Shown: positions 51,971 to 60,266 of the stretch, in pieces | How positions within the stretch are numbered: the first letter of the stretch is position 1 | How the letters are laid out: every line of letters begins with the position of its first letter | Assembly: GCF_029846275.1 (NCBI RefSeq) | Contig: NZ_JARVWS010000001.1 | Span: 1-64,000, forward strand | DNA length: 64,000 nt | Origin: Nocardioides sp. CER19 | GTDB lineage: Bacteria; Actinomycetota; Actinomycetes; Propionibacteriales; Nocardioidaceae | Direction: 5' to 3' | Program-made: the position numbers and the translations under genes | The notes under the pieces: model-generated | Databases searched by the model: none | What the model was told of the DNA's origin: nothing | The model's input: the letters and a program-made list of their open reading frames with translations, nothing else

Positions 51971-52786
51971 GTGACCGACCCGACGAGCGCCGTGCCCTCG
52001 CTCACCACGAAGACGCTCGAGGTGTTGTCGGCGTTCTCGAGCTCGCACCCCCGCTTGGCGCTGTCCGACGTCAGCAGGCGCTCCGGGCTGCCCCTCACCA
52101 CGGTGCATCGCATCGTCACGGACCTGGCGTCCTGGGGAGCGCTCGAGCGAGCCGCCGACGGCCGCTATGAGCTCGGGCTCCGGCTCTGGGAGATCGCGTC
52201 GCTGGCGCCGCGGGGGCTGCCGCTGCGGGAGGTCGCCCTCCCGATCATGGAGGACCTCTACGAGGCGACCCACGAGAACGTCCAGCTGGCCGTCCGCGAC
52301 CACCTCGACGTCGTCTACCTGGAGCGTCTGGCCGGCCGCAACGCGGTCAGGGTGCTCACCCGTGTCGGCGGGCGCTTCGCCCTGCACGCCACTGGAGTCG
52401 GGCTGGTGCTGCTGGCCCACGCGCCGCTCGGCGTCCAGGAGGAGGCGCTCAGCGGCGCCCTCCGGCACTGGACGCCACGCACCGTGACCGACCCGGCACA
52501 GCTGCGGACGATCATGGCCGAGGTCAGGCGAACCGACGTGGCTGTCAGCGACCGCCAGGTCACCCTCGACGCGATCTCCGTCGCCTGCCCGATCAGGGGC
52601 GCGGACGACACCGTGGTCGCCGCCCTCTCGGTCGTGTTCGACGCCGACGGCCCCATCACGCCGCAGGCCGTGACCCCGGCCGTCCGGGCGGCCAGCCGGA
52701 CCATCTCCCGGCTCCTCGGCTCGCCGTCGGCGCGGCGGCAGCCGCACGACGTACGTCGCCGGTCCGGACGACTCGGCGACGTGTGA
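51971..52786 (+). CDS. IclR-family regulator of the Rieske oxygenase operon
   Basis: A 271-residue IclR protein with winged helix (about 16-72; LALSDVSRRSGLPLTTVHRI) and an effector domain containing RFALHATGVGLVLLAHAP near 137 and RQVTLDAISVACPIRG near 198. GTG at 51971 lies after the TTCCGGTCACCGGAA palindrome; an in-frame GTG at 51887 would put that operator inside the gene. It is divergent from the Rieske operon. The C-terminal tail is Arg-rich. Confidence 0.85.
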   Translation: MTDPTSAVPSLTTKTLEVLSAFSSSHPRLALSDVSRRSGLPLTTVHRIVTDLASWGALERAADGRYELGLRLWEIASLAPRGLPLREVALPIMEDLYEATHENVQLAVRDHLDVVYLERLAGRNAVRVLTRVGGRFALHATGVGLVLLAHAPLGVQEEALSGALRHWTPRTVTDPAQLRTIMAEVRRTDVAVSDRQVTLDAISVACPIRGADDTVVAALSVVFDADGPITPQAVTPAVRAASRTISRLLGSPSARRQPHDVRRRSGRLGDV

Positions 52787-52789
52787 CGC

Positions 52790-53488
52790 CTACGCCGCAG
52801 CGGGGACTCGCTCCGGCGCGACCACCTCGCGCGGTGCGGGTCGGTCGGCGAAGACGAGCCGCACGCCCGGGATCCGCGCCATCCGCCACAGGCCCCACGC
52901 GATGCATCCGCCGACCGACGCGACGGTGCAGCCGATCGCGAGAGCGCTCGTGACGGCGACGTCCGAAGGGGTCGGCAGGGTGATCGCCCAGGCGCCGAGG
53001 GCCGCGCAGACCAGGTGGACGACGCCCCAGGTGCCGGAGAGCTGGGCGAAGAGGCGTCGGAGCGTGGGCGAGTCGGGGAGGTCGGCGGTGTAGTCGGCCG
53101 CGAGCCGCATCATGACGGGGCGCTCGGCGAGGGCCGACCCGACGAAGAAGAGACCCTGGAGCGCGCAGAGCACCACGGGGATCAGGAGATAGAGGCTCAC
53201 CGACCCGGCGGCGAGCCCGCCGCAGGCGCGGGCGAGGAAGAGCGCGAAGGCGAACCAACACGTCGTCGGCACCCGCCGATGGCCGGCGATGCGGCCCAGG
53301 ATGCAGGCGCTGCGCCAACCCAGGACGACGAGCAGACCGGCCATGGCGTGGCCGGCCGCTGCGAAGGCGTACAGGAGCACGCCGGGGATGACGACCGCCT
53401 CGCCCAGCAACACGGCGCCGCGCTGGAGCATGGCCGGTGCACGGCCAAGCTGGATGACGGTCGGAACCTGGGCTGGTGGATATCGCAT
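52790..53488 (-). CDS. VC0807-like integral membrane protein
   Basis: A 232-residue protein with about 6 membrane helices and a soluble loop carrying LRRLFAQLSGTWGVVHLVCA near 146-165. The layout (three helix pairs, LxRLT/LS-WG motif) resembles the VC0807 family of unknown function. It ends 4 bp after the convergent IclR gene. No catalytic residues are evident. Confidence 0.65.
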   Translation of the reverse strand: MRYPPAQVPTVIQLGRAPAMLQRGAVLLGEAVVIPGVLLYAFAAAGHAMAGLLVVLGWRSACILGRIAGHRRVPTTCWFAFALFLARACGGLAAGSVSLYLLIPVVLCALQGLFFVGSALAERPVMMRLAADYTADLPDSPTLRRLFAQLSGTWGVVHLVCAALGAWAITLPTPSDVAVTSALAIGCTVASVGGCIAWGLWRMARIPGVRLVFADRPAPREVVAPERVPAAA

Positions 53489-53552
53489 GACGGGTTGGTA
53501 ATCGCCGTACCCATCCCGGACGGGGAGTACGCGCGACCGGCCCGGACACGAC

Positions 53553-53592
53553 GAGAGCCCCTGGACCTGTCACCCAGGTCCGGGGGCTCTCG
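53553..53592 (-). terminator. Hairpin downstream of tRNA-Thr
   Basis: Long stem: GAGAGCCCCTGGACCTG pairs with CAGGTCC-g-GGGGCTCTC around a short CAC loop, starting 7 bp past the tRNA 3' end. It has no clear T-run, but the stem of about 16 bp is strong. Confidence 0.65.
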
Positions 53593-53598
53593 CGCCGG

Positions 53599-53671
53599 AG
53601 CCGCCTGTCAGAATCGAACTGACGACCTACTCATTACGAGTGAGTTGCTCTACCGACTGAGCTAAGGCGGC
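53599..53671 (-). tRNA. tRNA-Thr (anticodon CGU)
   Basis: A 73-nt cloverleaf on the minus strand. The acceptor GCCGCCT pairs with AGGCGGC and the discriminator is T. The D-arm is GCTC...GAGC. The anticodon arm ACTCA-CTCGTAA-TGAGT gives anticodon CGT (CGU). The T-arm is GTCAG-TTCGATT-CTGAC. CCA is not encoded. A strong hairpin follows. Confidence 0.95.
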
Positions 53672-53846
53672 GTGTTGACCGCTCGTCGAGCGGGGTAACG
53701 CGGGGAAGCATACCGACGACCCCGCCAGGCGACGAAACCGGCGGGGCCGTCGGGAGCACGAGTGCGTCCAAGGAGAGGCACACCCGGGCTGACGACGGTA
53801 CGTCGTCCGCCAACCGTCCGGGCCCGTGAAGGCCCGACCGGGAGGG

Positions 53847-54029
53847 TCAGGCGGCGACGACGTCGGCAGTACGGCGGTCGGCGAGCCGACCGGAAACAGT
53901 GGTCTGCTCCGCGCCGCACCAGCAGGTGAAGCGGAGCTCGATGCCGTTCGCGGTGTTGTCCAGCGACGTGAGCTGGCTCTCGAAGATGAGGTACGTCTCC
54001 TCGCAGGCGGAGCAGTGGTGCGCGAACAT
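53847..54029 (-). CDS. Small zinc-ribbon protein
   Basis: A 60-residue protein starting MFAHHCSACEETYLIFESQL. CSAC and CWCG form a four-Cys zinc ribbon. An in-frame GTG at 54050 would add seven residues. The CWCG motif is shared with the 71-residue protein at 50539, but the rest differs. It is divergent from a LysR gene with 70 bp between them. Function unknown. Confidence 0.7.
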   Translation of the reverse strand: MFAHHCSACEETYLIFESQLTSLDNTANGIELRFTCWCGAEQTTVSGRLADRRTADVVAA

Positions 54030-54085
54030 GGCTCCATTCTGAGTCCGCACTACTCATAGAGGTAGCCTCTCTTTCCGAGAGATGC

Positions 54086-54102
54086 CATAGGTTGCACCTA
54101 TG
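54086..54102. promoter_or_regulatory. LysR-type palindrome overlapping its gene's start
   Basis: CATAGGT-tgc-ACCTATG, perfect 7-bp arms, containing ATAG-N7-CTAT (a T-N11-A pattern). The last three bases are the ATG of the LysR gene, so binding would directly block expression. Confidence 0.6.
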
Positions 54103-55020
54103 CTTTCGCTGCATCAGCTGCGCTGCTTCCTCACCACCTACGAGCTGGGCTCCCTCACCGCCGCCGCCGAGGAGCTGGGCTATGCCCAGCCGTCGATCTC
54201 CGAGCAGATCCGCGGCCTGGAGAAGACGCTCGGCGTCCAGCTCTTCCGACGGGTCGGCCGGGGCGTGGTGCCGACCACCGTCGCCGACGAGCTGCGGCCG
54301 CACGCGGAGCGGACGCTGGCGGCGGCGGAGGACGCCCGCAAAGCCGTGCAGAGCGTCAAGCAGTTCGAGACCGGGACGATCCGGTTCGGGATGTTCGGGG
54401 CGGCGCGGCTCTACACCGGGGCGCAGCTGGTGGCCGACGTACTCGAGCGCTACCCGGGCGTGCGTGTCGAGCTCATCGGGCAGAACTCCACCGAGGTCCA
54501 TGAGGAGCTGCGCCGCGGCCGTCTCGAGGCCGCGATGATCGCGGTCGCCGGCCTCGAGAGCGAGGGCATGACGGTGACGCCGGTGGCGCGGGACGAGCTC
54601 GTCTACATCAGCGCCGACCCGGCCCACCTGTCCTCGCCGGTCACCGCGCACCGCCTCTCGCTGGCGTCGCTCGTGATGCCCGAGACCACCTGGCGGCAGG
54701 TCGACTCGATCCGGATCATCCTGCGCCAGATGCTGCACGAGACCGGCCGCAACCCGGCGAGCCGGATCGAGGTCGAGGACATCGAGACGGCGGTGGAGAT
54801 CGTCGGCATGGGGCTGGCCGACTCGGTCATCCCCCGCGGTGCCGCCGAGCAGCTGCTGCCGCGGCTGGCGCCGAACGCCGGCTGGGTGTCGCTGCGCCCG
54901 AGGCACTGGGACACCTTCGCGATCGTGCACCGCGCCGATGCCACCCTCTCGCCGGCCGCGCGGCTGATGATCGAGCTCGCCACCGCGCGGATGCAGGCGA
55001 TCGCCGAGCCGCTCGGGTGA
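54100..55020 (+). CDS. LysR-family regulator
   Basis: A 306-residue LysR protein. Its DNA-binding N-terminus starts MLSLHQLRCFLTTYELGSLT, then YAQPSISEQIRGLEKTLGVQ; the effector domain covers about 90-300. There is no ribosome site because the ATG lies within the operator palindrome; the transcript may be leaderless. It ends 6 bp before the convergent TAP-like hydrolase gene. Target unknown. Confidence 0.88.
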   Translation: MLSLHQLRCFLTTYELGSLTAAAEELGYAQPSISEQIRGLEKTLGVQLFRRVGRGVVPTTVADELRPHAERTLAAAEDARKAVQSVKQFETGTIRFGMFGAARLYTGAQLVADVLERYPGVRVELIGQNSTEVHEELRRGRLEAAMIAVAGLESEGMTVTPVARDELVYISADPAHLSSPVTAHRLSLASLVMPETTWRQVDSIRIILRQMLHETGRNPASRIEVEDIETAVEIVGMGLADSVIPRGAAEQLLPRLAPNAGWVSLRPRHWDTFAIVHRADATLSPAARLMIELATARMQAIAEPLG

Positions 55021-55026
55021 GTCGCC

Positions 55027-56577
55027 TCAGCAGGCGAGCCCGTTCTTCGGGACCTTCCCGTCGAGCAGGTAGTCCTCGAGTGCGGAGTCCACGCACTTGT
55101 TGCCCGAGTTGTAGGCCGTGTGCCCGTCGCCGTCGCGGGTGACCAGCACCCCCGAGTCGAGCTCGGAGGCGAGGTTCTTCGCCCACTGCAGCGGCGTCGC
55201 GGGGTCCCGGGTCGTGCCGGTGACCACGATCGGCGCGGCGCCGGCAGCATGCACCGCGCGCGGCTTCGACGTGGTCGGCTCCTGCAGCCCGGCGCAGGTG
55301 CCGCCCATCCACGCGAACACGCGCCCGAACGTCGGTGACGCCTTCTCGAACGCCGGGACGTCGGCCTTCACCTCGGCCGGCGTGTGGCGCGCCCACGGGT
55401 CGTCGAGGCAGTTGATGGCGTAGATCGCCTCCATCGAGTTGTTGTCGTACGCCGTGCCGGTCCGGCCGACGTAGGCGTCGGCGAGCATCATCAGGGTGCT
55501 GCCGTCCCCGGACATCGCCGACTTGAGCGCGGTGCTCAGCACCAGCCAGTAGTCGCGGGAGTACAGCGGTAACGCGAGCCCGAGGAACGCGTCGCCCTCG
55601 GTGACCTCCCGGCCGTCCTTGGTCGGCAGCGGGTGCTGGTCGAGACCCTCGAGGAAGGAGCTGATCTTGGCGACATCCTCGTCGACCGTGTCACCGAGGA
55701 AGCATCCGGACGTCTTCGTGCAGTTGCCGACGTAGGCCCGCAGCGCTGTCTCGAAGCCCTGCGCCTGCTGGAGGTTGAGCTCACGCGTCGGGAGGGCCGG
55801 GTCGACGGCACCGTCGAGCACGAAGCGCCCGACGCGGGACGGGTAGAGATCGGCGTACGTCGCCCCGAGCTTGGTGCCGTAGGACGCACCGAAGTAGGTC
55901 AGCTCGGACTCGCCCAAGGCCGCGCGGAGGACGTCCATGTCGCGCGCCGCCTCGACGGTCGACACGTGCGCGGCGACCGGGCCAGACCGCTTGGCGCAGC
56001 CGGCGCCCATCGCGCGGGCCGACGTGAAGAAGGCCGACTCCTCGCTGGGGTCGTCGGGGTCCGGGTCGGCGGCGAGGTACTTCGTCAGCGCGCCGTCGCT
56101 CAAGCAGTCGACCGGGCTGCTGGCGCCGGTGCCCCGGGGGTCGAAGCCCACGATGTCGTAGTGCTCCCGCAGCGGCGCGCGGAAGGCGCGCGCGCTGGCG
56201 GCCGCGTAGTCGGTGCCCGGCGCTCCCGGCCCGCCGGGGTTGACGACCATGGCGCCGATCCGCTTCCCGCTGGCCGGCGCGGTCAGCAGCGCCAGCCGGA
56301 TGGTCGTGCCGCCCGGGTCGGCGTAGTCCAGCGGCACCTCGAGCTCGGCGCACCAGAACCGGCTGCGGCACCGCTCCCAGTCCAGCTTCTGGCCGTAGAA
56401 CCGCTGGAGCGCGGGGTCGGGCGCGTCCTGCGCGCCCGGCTGGACCGACGTGGGCGGCGGTGACGGTGGGGTCGAGGACGACGAGTCCTCGACGGAGCGG
56501 AGCAGGGTGAGCGCGACCAGCCCGCCGCCCCCGAGGACGAGCGCGGCAACGACCACGATCGCGACGATCCGGCTCAT
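55027..56577 (-). CDS. Exported alpha/beta hydrolase, TAP-like (tripeptidyl aminopeptidase family)
   Basis: A 516-residue protein with an N-terminal membrane anchor (about 3-26, IVAIVVVAALVLGGGGLVAL) and a Ser/Pro linker. The catalytic triad is visible: Ser in YFGASYGTKLGATYAD near 231, Asp in TGTTRDPATP near 452 and His in RDGDGHTAYNSG near 480. The C-terminal TAP domain ends with Cys. It resembles SlpD/SlpE-type mycelium-associated proteases. ATG overlaps the holB gene by 4 nt. Confidence 0.87.
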   Translation of the reverse strand: MSRIVAIVVVAALVLGGGGLVALTLLRSVEDSSSSTPPSPPPTSVQPGAQDAPDPALQRFYGQKLDWERCRSRFWCAELEVPLDYADPGGTTIRLALLTAPASGKRIGAMVVNPGGPGAPGTDYAAASARAFRAPLREHYDIVGFDPRGTGASSPVDCLSDGALTKYLAADPDPDDPSEESAFFTSARAMGAGCAKRSGPVAAHVSTVEAARDMDVLRAALGESELTYFGASYGTKLGATYADLYPSRVGRFVLDGAVDPALPTRELNLQQAQGFETALRAYVGNCTKTSGCFLGDTVDEDVAKISSFLEGLDQHPLPTKDGREVTEGDAFLGLALPLYSRDYWLVLSTALKSAMSGDGSTLMMLADAYVGRTGTAYDNNSMEAIYAINCLDDPWARHTPAEVKADVPAFEKASPTFGRVFAWMGGTCAGLQEPTTSKPRAVHAAGAAPIVVTGTTRDPATPLQWAKNLASELDSGVLVTRDGDGHTAYNSGNKCVDSALEDYLLDGKVPKNGLAC

Positions 56578-57722
56578 CGAACCATCTCGTCGGCGCCGCG
56601 CAGCGCGATCATCATGGACTCCAGGGCGAGCGCCGGCTGGACGTTGAACTCGAGCATCTGCTCCCTGGCTTCGAAGACCGCAGCGATCCGCTGCAGGTTG
56701 AGCTCCGGCGTGGCGTTGCGCGCGAGCTCCTCGACCTCCGCACGGATCTCCTCGTTGACGAGGGCGCCGGGCGCCCCGGTCGCCAGCGCGATCGCGTCGC
56801 GATAGACGCTGACCAGATCCATCAAACCACGGTCCACAACGTCGAGGACGCGGCGCTTCGCCCGGGTCTTCTGTGACTCCTCGAGGCGCCGGAGGGCGGG
56901 GCCGTACTCACGCGGGCGACGGCCGCGCTCGACCACGCCGTAGGACGCGTCGAGGTCGGCCTTCTCGCGGGCGTCGAGCTCGGTGGTGATCGCCTCGGCC
57001 TCGGCCTTGGCGACCTCGACCATGTTCTCGGCGGCGCGCAGGCATGACCCGAGGCTGGTCAGTCGGGTGGGGATCGACACGATCTCGTGGCGCCGGTTGC
57101 GGGTCGCCTGGTCGCGCGCCAGCGCCCGCGCGCGGCCGATGTGGCCCTGGCTGGCGCGGGCGGCATACGTCGCCAGGGCGTCGTCCACCCCGTCGGCGGT
57201 GCGCAGGAAGCCGGCGACCTCCTCGGTCGTCGGCGTCGACAGCGTGACGAGGCGGCAGCGCGAGCGGATGGTCGGCAGCAGGTCCTCGACCGTCGGCGCG
57301 CACAGCATCCAGACCGTGTGGGAGCTCGGCTCCTCGATGGCCTTGAGCAGCGCGTTGTTGGCCTGCTCGGTGAGCCGGTCGGCATCCTCGACGATCATGA
57401 TCTGCCAGCGCCGCCCGACCGGAGCCAGCGCGGAGCGGCGGACCAGGTCGCGCACCTCGTCGACGCCGATGGACAGCTTCTCGGTGCGTACGACGTTCAC
57501 GTCGGCGTGGCTGCCGGCCAGGACCGTGTGGCACTCGTGGCACACCCCGCAGCCGCCCTGCGGGCACTGCAGCGCCGCGGCGAACGCGACGGCGGCGTTG
57601 GACCGGCCCGACCCGGGCGGACCGGTGAACAGCCACGCGTGGGTCATCCCCCGACCGCCCACGGCGGCACGCAGGACCTCGATCGGTCGGCGCTGCCCGA
57701 CCAGGGCGTCCCAGACGGTCAT
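56574..57722 (-). CDS. holB: DNA polymerase III delta-prime subunit
   Basis: A 382-residue clamp-loader subunit. The Walker A-like loop is GPPGSGRS (34-41), with Arg40 replacing the usual Lys, so ATP hydrolysis is unlikely, as expected for delta-prime. A zinc module of four Cys follows (QCPQGGCGVCHECH). It partners tmk, a common arrangement. Domain III covers about 240-382. ATG overlaps the tmk stop. Confidence 0.92.
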   Translation of the reverse strand: MTVWDALVGQRRPIEVLRAAVGGRGMTHAWLFTGPPGSGRSNAAVAFAAALQCPQGGCGVCHECHTVLAGSHADVNVVRTEKLSIGVDEVRDLVRRSALAPVGRRWQIMIVEDADRLTEQANNALLKAIEEPSSHTVWMLCAPTVEDLLPTIRSRCRLVTLSTPTTEEVAGFLRTADGVDDALATYAARASQGHIGRARALARDQATRNRRHEIVSIPTRLTSLGSCLRAAENMVEVAKAEAEAITTELDAREKADLDASYGVVERGRRPREYGPALRRLEESQKTRAKRRVLDVVDRGLMDLVSVYRDAIALATGAPGALVNEEIRAEVEELARNATPELNLQRIAAVFEAREQMLEFNVQPALALESMMIALRGADEMVR

Positions 57723-58357
57723 CGCACCGCCTGCGCGAGCAACGGCTCCAGCCGGGCGCGGATCGCGCCGTGGATGTCCTGGACGGGGGCACGGGCGTCG
57801 AGCACGAGGTAGTGGTCGGGATCGGCCTTCGCCATCGCGACGAACGCCTCCCGGACCCGCTCGTGGAACTCGAGGGACTCGCCCTCGATCCGGTCGCGCT
57901 CCTCGAAGCGGCCGAGTCCCGCGGACGGCTCCAGGTCGAGCACGACGGTCAGGTGCGGCCGCAGGTCCCCGGTGGCCCACCGGGTGACCTGCTCGACCTC
58001 CTCGACCGCCAGGGAGCGACCGGCGCCCTGGTAGGCGAGGGCGGAGTCGACGTAGCGGTCGGTGATGACCACCTCACCGCGGTCGAGGGCCGGGAGCACC
58101 ATCGTCTCGACGTGCTCGGCCTTGTCAGCGGCGTAGAGGAGCACCTCGGTCTTGTCGGCGAGCTCGCCGGTCTCCGGGCTGAGCACGATGCGGCGCACCT
58201 CGCGCCCGACCTGGGTGTCGCCCGGCTCGAACGTGAGCAGCACGGCGTAGCCCTCGGCCGCCAGCGCGTCGCGCAGCAGCTGGGACTGGGTCGACTTGCC
58301 CGACCCCTCACCGCCCTCGAAGCAGACGAAGACGCCGCGCTCGGTGTACCTGGTCAC
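57719..58357 (-). CDS. tmk: Thymidylate kinase
   Basis: A 212-residue kinase that makes dTDP from dTMP. The P-loop is FEGGEGSGKSTQSQLLRDAL (13-32), the DRY motif is in TDRYVDSALAYQGAGRSL near 99, and the LID region follows with EERDRIEGES. The start is GTG at 58357. It precedes holB with a 4-nt overlap. The surrounding genes (holB, topA) are core chromosome. Confidence 0.95.
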   Translation of the reverse strand: MTRYTERGVFVCFEGGEGSGKSTQSQLLRDALAAEGYAVLLTFEPGDTQVGREVRRIVLSPETGELADKTEVLLYAADKAEHVETMVLPALDRGEVVITDRYVDSALAYQGAGRSLAVEEVEQVTRWATGDLRPHLTVVLDLEPSAGLGRFEERDRIEGESLEFHERVREAFVAMAKADPDHYLVLDARAPVQDIHGAIRARLEPLLAQAVR

Positions 58358-58366
58358 ACGGTGAAC

Positions 58367-58936
58367 CTACGAGACGCCGCCGACGTTGGCGATTCCGCCC
58401 CGCGCGAGCGGACGACGGGCCAGCGGGGACACCGCGGCGAGCATCACGAGCGCCGCCGGCAGCAGCAGGTCGAGGTCGACGCCGATCGCGACGTTGGCCA
58501 GCAGGAACGCCGCCGGCGACCACGCCGGCACGCCGCGGCCGACGTGCAGGGCCAGCAGGGTGACGAGGCCGAGGGCGAAGGACAGCGGTCCGACCGCCAT
58601 CAGTACGTCGGGCATGTCCCAGGCGTCGTCGAGGCGCTCGCTCAGGTCGGTGAGCGTCACCCAGCTGAACAGCGCGACCCCGACCAGGGTTGCGACCAGG
58701 GCGACGCCCGCGACGGGCGTGGGGGACCGACGGGACGCCGAGCTCGCCAGGTGCACCCCGAGCACACCGAGGCCGAGCACGGCCAGGAGCAGAGCGCCGT
58801 GGCCGAGGTTCCAGAACACGCCGGGGCCGTGGCCGCCGTCGAGCCCGTCGAGGAATCGGAGGACGCCGTAGGCGGCCATCAGCAGCGGGGCCGCCAGGGC
58901 GACGGTGCGGCGGCTGAGGAAGGAGGAGAAGGTCAT
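58367..58936 (-). CDS. Integral membrane protein of unknown function
   Basis: A 189-residue protein with five or six predicted helices (about 12-30, 43-62, 76-95, 112-130, 143-165). The sequence (FWNLGHGALLLAVLGLGVL) is Leu/Val/Ala-rich and I do not recognise a named domain. ATG at 58936 follows a GAGAGACA region. A perfect TGGGAGCGCTCCCA palindrome lies 73 bp upstream. Confidence 0.7.
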   Translation of the reverse strand: MTFSSFLSRRTVALAAPLLMAAYGVLRFLDGLDGGHGPGVFWNLGHGALLLAVLGLGVLGVHLASSASRRSPTPVAGVALVATLVGVALFSWVTLTDLSERLDDAWDMPDVLMAVGPLSFALGLVTLLALHVGRGVPAWSPAAFLLANVAIGVDLDLLLPAALVMLAAVSPLARRPLARGGIANVGGVS

Positions 58937-59008
58937 GTCTCTCACCCTCGTGATCCGACGACCGCGCCGCCATCGGTGACTCCCCCGGTCCGTCACCAGG
59001 GAGGACCC

Positions 59009-59022
59009 TGGGAGCGCTCCCA
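59009..59022. promoter_or_regulatory. LacI-type palindrome identical to the CebR box
   Basis: TGGGAGCGCTCCCA, a perfect 14-bp palindrome identical to the operator known for the cellobiose regulator CebR of Streptomyces. It sits 73 bp upstream of the membrane protein start. No sugar genes are adjacent, so its target here is unclear. Confidence 0.55.
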
Positions 59023-59052
59023 TGGGCGGTGCCGCGCGGTCACCGGCGAGGG

Positions 59053-59393
59053 GCGGTGAGTGGTCAACCGTTTCGCGATGGGCTTGGGTTCATGGCTCAC
59101 CGCTGGGATGCGGGACGGCCCGCGGCGGTGAGTGGTCAACCGTCGACGGTGCCCCGACCGTTGATGGCTCACCGCTCGGTGGACCACGCCTCGAACAGCG
59201 GTGAGTGGTCAACCGTTTCGCGATGGGCCTGGGTTCATGGCTCACCGCTGGGATGCGGGACGGCCCGCGGCGGTGAGTGGTCAACCGTCGGCGGTGCCCC
59301 GACCGTTGATGGCTCACCGCTCGGTGGAGCACGCCTCCAACAGCGGTCAGTGGTCAACCGTCGACAGTGCCCCGACAGTTGATGGGTCACCGC
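59053..59393. repeat. Array of five 51-bp palindromic units in the topA-tmk intergenic region
   Basis: Units at 59053-59103, 59125-59175, 59198-59248, 59270-59320 and 59343-59393 all start GCGGTSAGTGGTCAACCGT and end with GGSTCACCGC, 51 bp long, spaced 72, 73, 72 and 73 bp. They alternate in type: A (TTTCGCGATGGGC...), B (CGACGGTGCCCCG...), A, B, B. The spacers also repeat (A: TGGGATGCGGGACGGCCCGC; B: TCGGTGGACCACGCCTC...), giving a 145-bp super-unit. Each unit can form a hairpin from GCGGTGAG/CTCACCGC. The remaining gap (59023-59052, 59394-59429) shows nothing else. Confidence 0.8.
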
Positions 59394-59429
59394 TCGGTGG
59401 CGGGACCTCGCTGTCCCCGCGCCGCCGCG

Positions 59430-60266
59430 TCAGCGAGAGGCGTCCGACGCGGCCGCCCGGACGCTGCTCGCGGCCCACGCCACGATCCGGGGTACGACGA
59501 CCTCGGGCCGCCTCGCCCACTTGAAGTGGTCGATGCCCTCGGCGTCCACGTGCTCGCGGTCGACCGTGGCCACCGGGAGCTTGGCCACCAGCGCGTCGAC
59601 GGCCGCCCGGGGACCGAGCCAGTCGCCCTCGACGGAGACGGCGAGCACCGGGAGGTCGACGCCGGAAAGCCCTTCCTCGCCGGCGACGAAGCGGCCGGTC
59701 CGGGCCAGGTGGGCCCAGTCGCGGATGACGCCACGCGACTCGCGCCCGGCGAACTTCACGCGCTGGCCGGGGAAGTGACCGAGCACCTTGCTGGCGCCGA
59801 CGAACCCCAGGCTGAGCGGGAGGATCCAGGGCGCCCACGTGCGCCAGTGCGGCGTCGAGGAGGCCATCAGGACGATCCCGGCCAGCTCGCCGGGATGGAG
59901 GGCGGCGTACATGAACCCGACCTGTCCACCCATGCTGTGGCCGAGGAGCACGACCGGTGCGCCCGGGAGGACGGCGCGCGTCGCGGCGACCGCGTCGGCG
60001 ACGTCGTCGACCATGTCGACGTACCCGAAGTCGTAGTCGCGGCCCGGGAGCCGACCGCCCGACGCCTCGTGGCCACGCAGCTCCATGAGCGAGCAGTGCA
60101 CGCCCGCGGCGGCGAGCGCCTCCCCGAACCGGTGGTAGTAGCTCGAGGGCATGCCCATCGCCGGCACGACGAGGACGACGGGTGCGCTCGCCTCCGCGGC
60201 CGACCAGACGGTCAGGACCGACCGGGTGCCCTCGCCGCGCTCGAGGACGATCTCGGTCGCGGTCAC
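59430..60266 (-). CDS. Alpha/beta hydrolase (COG4757-like)
   Basis: A 278-residue hydrolase with the oxyanion region VVPAMGMPSSYYHRFG near 32, the nucleophile Ser in LLGHSMGGQVGFMYA near 110, and a late His in DHFKWARRP. It resembles the predicted serine hydrolases of COG4757. GTG at 60266 overlaps the topA stop (GTGA), so it is translated with topA. The substrate is unknown; a role tied to DNA topology is not implied. Confidence 0.82.
   Translation of the reverse strand: MTATEIVLERGEGTRSVLTVWSAAEASAPVVLVVPAMGMPSSYYHRFGEALAAAGVHCSLMELRGHEASGGRLPGRDYDFGYVDMVDDVADAVAATRAVLPGAPVVLLGHSMGGQVGFMYAALHPGELAGIVLMASSTPHWRTWAPWILPLSLGFVGASKVLGHFPGQRVKFAGRESRGVIRDWAHLARTGRFVAGEEGLSGVDLPVLAVSVEGDWLGPRAAVDALVAKLPVATVDREHVDAEGIDHFKWARRPEVVVPRIVAWAASSVRAAASDASR

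Noticed and set aside
59029..59382. Open frames across the palindromic array (about 117 codons)
   Set aside because: They arise from repetition of a 145-bp unit (multiple near-identical segments such as MAHRWDAG) and disappear outside the array.
59053..59393. CRISPR array
   Set aside because: The 51-bp repeats are self-complementary throughout and the spacers repeat in an A/B pattern instead of being unique. No cas genes are near.
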